A stretch of DNA of 64,000 nucleotides, taken from the NCBI GenBank assembly GCA_017940545.1, contig JAGAYI010000059.1, positions 1 to 64,000 of the forward strand. Reading direction: 5' to 3'. Made by a program: the position numbers and the translations under genes. This document shows positions 60,629 through 64,000 of this stretch, piece by piece. This stretch comes from Prevotella sp. (lineage in GTDB: Bacteria > Bacteroidota > Bacteroidia > Bacteroidales > Bacteroidaceae). Position 1 is the stretch's first letter. Each line of letters begins with the position of its first letter. The notes beneath the pieces are model-generated. The model was not told the origin of the DNA and did not search any database. It saw nothing but the letters and a program-made list of their open reading frames with translations.

Positions 60629-62323
60629 ATGTACCTTAGCAGTTGGTGGTTCATCATAGGCATTATCGCACTGGTAGTCGCATTCTATTTAGGAAGGTGG
60701 CTATACATTCGCAGTCTGCGCATGCGTAACCGACTTCAGATGGAGCGCATCTACACCAATATCACCCACGAACTGCTGACTCCACTGACCATTATCTCAG
60801 CTTCAGTAGAACATCTGCGGAACTCTGAACCCAAATATGGGTACGACTACGACATGATGCAACTGAACATTCAGCGCATGGTACGACTGCTTCAGCAAGT
60901 TCTGGAGACCAGCAAGTCGCAGGCTGGCGAACTGAAGCTGCTGGTCAGCAACGGTGACGTGATGAAATTTATTCGCGAAACAGCACTGACCATTGAGCCA
61001 CTCATGCAAAAGAAAGGACTGAAATTCAGCATCAACTGCACTCCGGAAAGCATGATGGGCTGGATTGATACCGACAAGCTGGACAAAATTATTTTCAATC
61101 TGCTGACAAACGCGGCGAAATATACAGAAAAGCAAGGGCATGTAGAGTTAGACGTCAAGACCAACAAGCGTTTCGACCATATTATTATACGCGTAAGGGA
61201 CAATGGCATCGGTATTCCCAAAGAACGCCAGAAAGGACTGTTCCACCGTTTTTACGACGGGGAATACCGCAACCGCAACACCTTCGGTACAGGTATCGGT
61301 CTCTCGCTGACACGCGATTTAGTCTATCTGCACCACGGCACCATCAGTTTTGAGAGCGAGGAAGGTAAAGGAACAACGTTCACCATCACCCTGCCTATCA
61401 ACAAGGAAACCTTTGCCCCGTCGCAGATTGACGAGAAGAACAAGATTAACATCAAGGTTCCACAGAGCGTCATTCTCGACTTCGCCGAGATAGAGAGGAA
61501 AACCGGCGAAGAAATAGCCAAGGAGCATGAGGCAGAGGAGAATGCCTATAAGCTGCTAATTGTTGAGGACAACGTGGAACTGCTCATACTCATGCAACAA
61601 CTGCTGCGCACCCAGTATCGCATATATACTGCCCAGAACGGCATGGAAGCACTCCAGGTGATCCAATCGACAGAGCTTGACCTCATCATCTCTGACGTCA
61701 TGATGCCTGAAATGAACGGCTACGAACTGACCAAAGCCATTAAGGGGAACCCCGATTACAGCCATCTGCCCATCATTCTGCTCACGGCAAAGATTCAGGA
61801 CAACGACCGCCAGGAGGCACTCACCATTGGGGCCGACGACTTTATTGCCAAACCGTTCCACCTTCAAGACCTCCGCTTGCGCATAGACAACATTATCAAG
61901 AACCGTCAGCGCATACAGCGTGAGTTCAGGCAGCAGTCCATCAAAGAAACCAAAAAGAAGATTGCAGAAGCACCCACACCCGACAATGAGTTCCTGCAAC
62001 GAGCCATCCAGTGCGTCAACGACCATTTAGACGACACGGAGTTCGACCGCGATGCCTTTGCCCGCGAAATGGGCGCAAGCCAGTCAACGCTCTATAACAA
62101 GCTGCGGGCCATGACAGGCATGAACGTCACCAACTTCATTCGCAGCATCCGCATGAAGGCCATCGACGACATCATCCGTCAGGAACCCGACATCCGCGTC
62201 AGCGACCTGGCCTACAAGGTCGGCTTCAAGGACCCCAAATATTTTGCTACAGCATTTAAGAAGGAGTTTGGCATTCAGCCGAAGGAGTACATTGAGAAGA
62301 TGACGTCAGCCACAACAAGCTGA
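60629..62323 (+). CDS. Hybrid two-component regulator (histidine kinase-receiver-AraC) lacking a sensor domain
   Basis: A 564-aa protein. One membrane helix lies at about 5-27. The kinase core has the H-box NITHELLTPLTIISAS near 52, the N-box FNLLTNAAKYTEKQG near 165 and DNGIGIPKERQKGLF with GTGIGLSLTRDLVY. The receiver domain (about 307-425) has LLIVEDN, the phospho-acceptor LIISDVMMPEMNG near 355 and KPF. An AraC DNA-binding domain ends the protein (about 455-560, NVTNFIRSIRMKAIDDIIRQ, DLAYKVGFKDPKYFATAFKK). Typical relatives carry a periplasmic sensor of about 700-900 residues, absent here. It overlaps the convergent symporter gene by 68 bases. Confidence 0.88.
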   Translation: MYLSSWWFIIGIIALVVAFYLGRWLYIRSLRMRNRLQMERIYTNITHELLTPLTIISASVEHLRNSEPKYGYDYDMMQLNIQRMVRLLQQVLETSKSQAGELKLLVSNGDVMKFIRETALTIEPLMQKKGLKFSINCTPESMMGWIDTDKLDKIIFNLLTNAAKYTEKQGHVELDVKTNKRFDHIIIRVRDNGIGIPKERQKGLFHRFYDGEYRNRNTFGTGIGLSLTRDLVYLHHGTISFESEEGKGTTFTITLPINKETFAPSQIDEKNKINIKVPQSVILDFAEIERKTGEEIAKEHEAEENAYKLLIVEDNVELLILMQQLLRTQYRIYTAQNGMEALQVIQSTELDLIISDVMMPEMNGYELTKAIKGNPDYSHLPIILLTAKIQDNDRQEALTIGADDFIAKPFHLQDLRLRIDNIIKNRQRIQREFRQQSIKETKKKIAEAPTPDNEFLQRAIQCVNDHLDDTEFDRDAFAREMGASQSTLYNKLRAMTGMNVTNFIRSIRMKAIDDIIRQEPDIRVSDLAYKVGFKDPKYFATAFKKEFGIQPKEYIEKMTSATTS

Positions 62324-63701
62324 ACGTCAGAATACCATTCATCATCAAGAGCTCATAGCCGAAGGCATAGCCTGCGGCAGCAGCCGCTTTGTCAATAACC
62401 AGACACACTAAGGGCGACGCTACGGCTATGTAAGGCACAAAACGGTCACGTGGCATCCGACTGGTCAACAGTCCAAAGGCAAACAACCCTAACAACGGGC
62501 CGTAGGTATAGCTGACCAGTATATAGACAGCATCAATCACACTCGTCGAATTGAACACCCTGAACAGGACTATAAATACGGCAAAGACCACGCTCATTCC
62601 CAAGTGCACCTTTTTCCGCAACCGTACGTCGTCGGTACGCTTGCAAATATCAACGCAGAAACTGGTGGTCATCGACGTGATGGCAGAGTCGGCACTGGAA
62701 AAAGATGCCGCCACCACGCCCAACGTGAAGAGCACAATGACTGTAGTGCCTAATTCACCTGTTGCGGCAAACATGGTCAGCAGTTCGTCGCCCGCAGCAG
62801 GCAGCGCTATGCCCCGACGGTCAGCCAGCAAAACCAGCAGGATGCCCAAGGCCAAAAAGAGGAGGTTGACCGGCACGAAGGCCAATCCGTAGCTGCACAT
62901 GTCCTTTTGCGCTTCCCTCAGCGTCTTGCATGTCAGGTTCTTTTGCATTTTGTCCTGGTCAAGCCCCGTCATGACTATCACAATAAAAATACCACTCAAA
63001 AACTGTTTCCAGAAATATTGCCTTGAGGTCCAGTCATCCCACACGAAGATGCGTGACATGGGGTGCTCACTCACCGTTTCAACGGCCTCGGCAGCCGTCA
63101 GCCCCAATTCACCCACCACCTTATATATAATAAGTAGCAGGGCGCCGAGCAGGCAAAACGTCTGGAGCGTGTCAGTCCACACCAATGTCTTGATGCCTCC
63201 CCGCCGGGTGTAGAGCCATATCAGCGCCACCAATCCAGACACCGTCAGGGCAAAGGGAACCCCCGCCCCGTCAAAGACAAATCGCTGCAGAAGCATACAC
63301 ACCACATAGAACGCCACGGCTGCACCCGACATTTTCGAAACAAGAAAAAAACAGGCTCCTGTCTGATAGGCTCTCGTACCTAAACGTTGTCCCAGATAGC
63401 TGTATATGGAGGTCAGGTTCAGCCGGTAATACAATGGCAGTAGCAGGAAAGCCACGGCAAAATAGCCTACTATGAAGCCTAAACACGTCTGCAGGTAAGT
63501 CATTTCTATCTTCGTCACCATGCCGGGAACGCTGACAAAAGTCACGCCCGAAATAGAGGCCCCCACCATGCCGAAGGCCACCATATACCATGGCGACTTC
63601 CGCTCAGCACGGAAAAACGTCTCGTTCGTTGCCTGCCGACTGGTCCAGCGACTCACGCCGAACAGCACCAGAAAATAGAGTAAAACAGTCAGAATCATCA
63701 T
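62256..63701 (-). CDS. Sodium:solute symporter (SSS family)
   Basis: A 481-aa membrane protein with about 13 helices. It starts MMILTVLLYFLVLFGVSRWT and has FFRAERKSPWYMVAFGMVGA, SISGVTFVSVPG (substrate/Na+ region) and the VVAASFSSADSAITSMTTSF motif near 330 with Na+ site serines. The substrate is unknown (sialic acid, sugars or amino acids are known in the family). The -7 box ends only 9 bases before the ATG at 63701, so the leader is very short; a second ATG follows immediately. The C-terminal tail (SSSQCTPSAECQTPS) is encoded opposite the end of the regulator gene. Confidence 0.9.
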   Translation of the reverse strand: MMILTVLLYFLVLFGVSRWTSRQATNETFFRAERKSPWYMVAFGMVGASISGVTFVSVPGMVTKIEMTYLQTCLGFIVGYFAVAFLLLPLYYRLNLTSIYSYLGQRLGTRAYQTGACFFLVSKMSGAAVAFYVVCMLLQRFVFDGAGVPFALTVSGLVALIWLYTRRGGIKTLVWTDTLQTFCLLGALLLIIYKVVGELGLTAAEAVETVSEHPMSRIFVWDDWTSRQYFWKQFLSGIFIVIVMTGLDQDKMQKNLTCKTLREAQKDMCSYGLAFVPVNLLFLALGILLVLLADRRGIALPAAGDELLTMFAATGELGTTVIVLFTLGVVAASFSSADSAITSMTTSFCVDICKRTDDVRLRKKVHLGMSVVFAVFIVLFRVFNSTSVIDAVYILVSYTYGPLLGLFAFGLLTSRMPRDRFVPYIAVASPLVCLVIDKAAAAAGYAFGYELLMMNGILTFSLLWLTSSSQCTPSAECQTPS

Positions 63702-63709
63702 TTCGCCTG

Positions 63710-63741
63710 CAAAGGTACGATTAAGTGAGCGAAAAACCAAA
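63710..63741 (-). promoter_or_regulatory. Promoter of the symporter gene (shared-spacer type)
   Basis: The minus strand reads TTTGG, a 20-bp spacer (TTTTTCGCTCACTTAATCG) and TACCTTTG at 63710-63717. It is almost identical to the ffh promoter at 482-513. Confidence 0.8.
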
Positions 63742-63885
63742 CGGAGAAAGAAATTTCAGTAGAATATCTTTCCAAAAAGGGGTCTTTCTGGCCGCCCATT
63801 CAGAACATTCGCAAAGAAAAAAAGCAAAATAACAGTAATATTTTCTGTATTTCAACGGTAATTTGGGCAAAACGTCTAAGCTTCG

Positions 63886-63893
63886 TACCTTTG
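63886..63893 (+). promoter_or_regulatory. -7 box for the gene at 63914
   Basis: TACCTTTG, 20 bases before the ATG. Confidence 0.7.
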
Positions 63894-63913
63894 TACCCAC
63901 AAATCAGATAAAT

Positions 63914-64000
63914 ATGGATCATTATATATTAGCTGACAATCAAGACCTGACCCGGTATGCCTTCGAAGCCATCATCAGGAAAGACGAACGGAACGTCATT
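63914..64000 (+). CDS. Probable response regulator (N-terminal fragment, runs off window)
   Basis: 29 codons are visible, beginning MDHYILADNQDLTRYAFEAI. ADNQDLTR resembles the receiver-domain start of Bacteroidetes LuxR-type response regulators (acidic pair after the first beta strand). Too little is present for a firm call, but the promoter and start are good. Confidence 0.5.
   Translation, partial: MDHYILADNQDLTRYAFEAIIRKDERNVI

Overview
The window looks like chromosomal DNA of a Bacteroidales bacterium, most likely Prevotella or a close relative (Segatella-like). The signs are many promoters of the Bacteroidetes type (TTG, about 20 bp, then TAnnTTTG), a tmRNA whose tag reads GNNKYALAA, a FimB/Mfa2-type fimbrillin, a hybrid two-component regulator, a TonB-receptor-like outer membrane protein with DUF5689/OB-fold lipoproteins, a fused DAHP synthase-chorismate mutase, and a nuclease ending in a Prevotella-style C-terminal tail. 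The species is inference.

Layout. 1-6 kb: the start of ffh, a B3/B4-domain protein, queH, a TerB/DnaJ co-chaperone, the dipeptidase pepD and a secreted endonuclease I. 6.0-6.9 kb: an intergenic stretch with phased 22-bp repeats and a 59-aa protein. 6.9-12.1 kb: an aromatic amino acid operon on the minus strand (leader peptide, pheA, aminotransferase, DAHP synthase-chorismate mutase, tyrA, WYL regulator). It is preceded by a clear translation-dependent attenuator whose leader peptide is rich in Tyr and Phe and also contains Trp. 12.1-25.5 kb: a copper-type ATPase without a recognisable N-domain, a serine hydrolase, an anion permease, a 1273-aa fusion (GT2 + HIT-like DUF4922 + SpoIID) overlapping an AmpG-like permease, a lipoprotein, cysE, a low-molecular-weight phosphatase and a fimbrial lipoprotein.

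25.5-47.5 kb: tmRNA, then a surface polysaccharide locus (export protein, Wzz-like, flippase, polymerase, five glycosyltransferases including a WbsX-type one, initiating sugar transferase), followed on the minus strand by wzi and a lipoprotein. Accessory genes with their own promoters interrupt this locus: two intact AAA-type ATPase genes, one internally deleted ATPase relic, and a VirE/primase-helicase gene. A 17-codon relic of a second polymerase gene and a helically phased 22-bp repeat array upstream of the primase-helicase mark it as a recombination hot spot.

47.5-64 kb: a Gly/His-rich secreted protein, a phosphatase, uridine kinase, a DNA glycosylase-like protein, then a probable extracellular nucleic-acid-handling cluster (secreted EEP hydrolase, TonB-receptor-like OMP, DUF5689 protein, tandem OB-fold lipoprotein, DNA/RNA endonuclease) with ribosomal protein L31 embedded, glutathione peroxidase, thioredoxin reductase, a hybrid regulator without a sensor domain, a sodium:solute symporter, and the start of a probable response regulator.

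The strongest discoveries are the aromatic-operon attenuator, the phased 22-bp arrays, the allelic scar in the polysaccharide locus, the apparent homopolymer frameshift in wzi, and a full promoter including its spacer that is shared by ffh, rpmE2 and the symporter gene.
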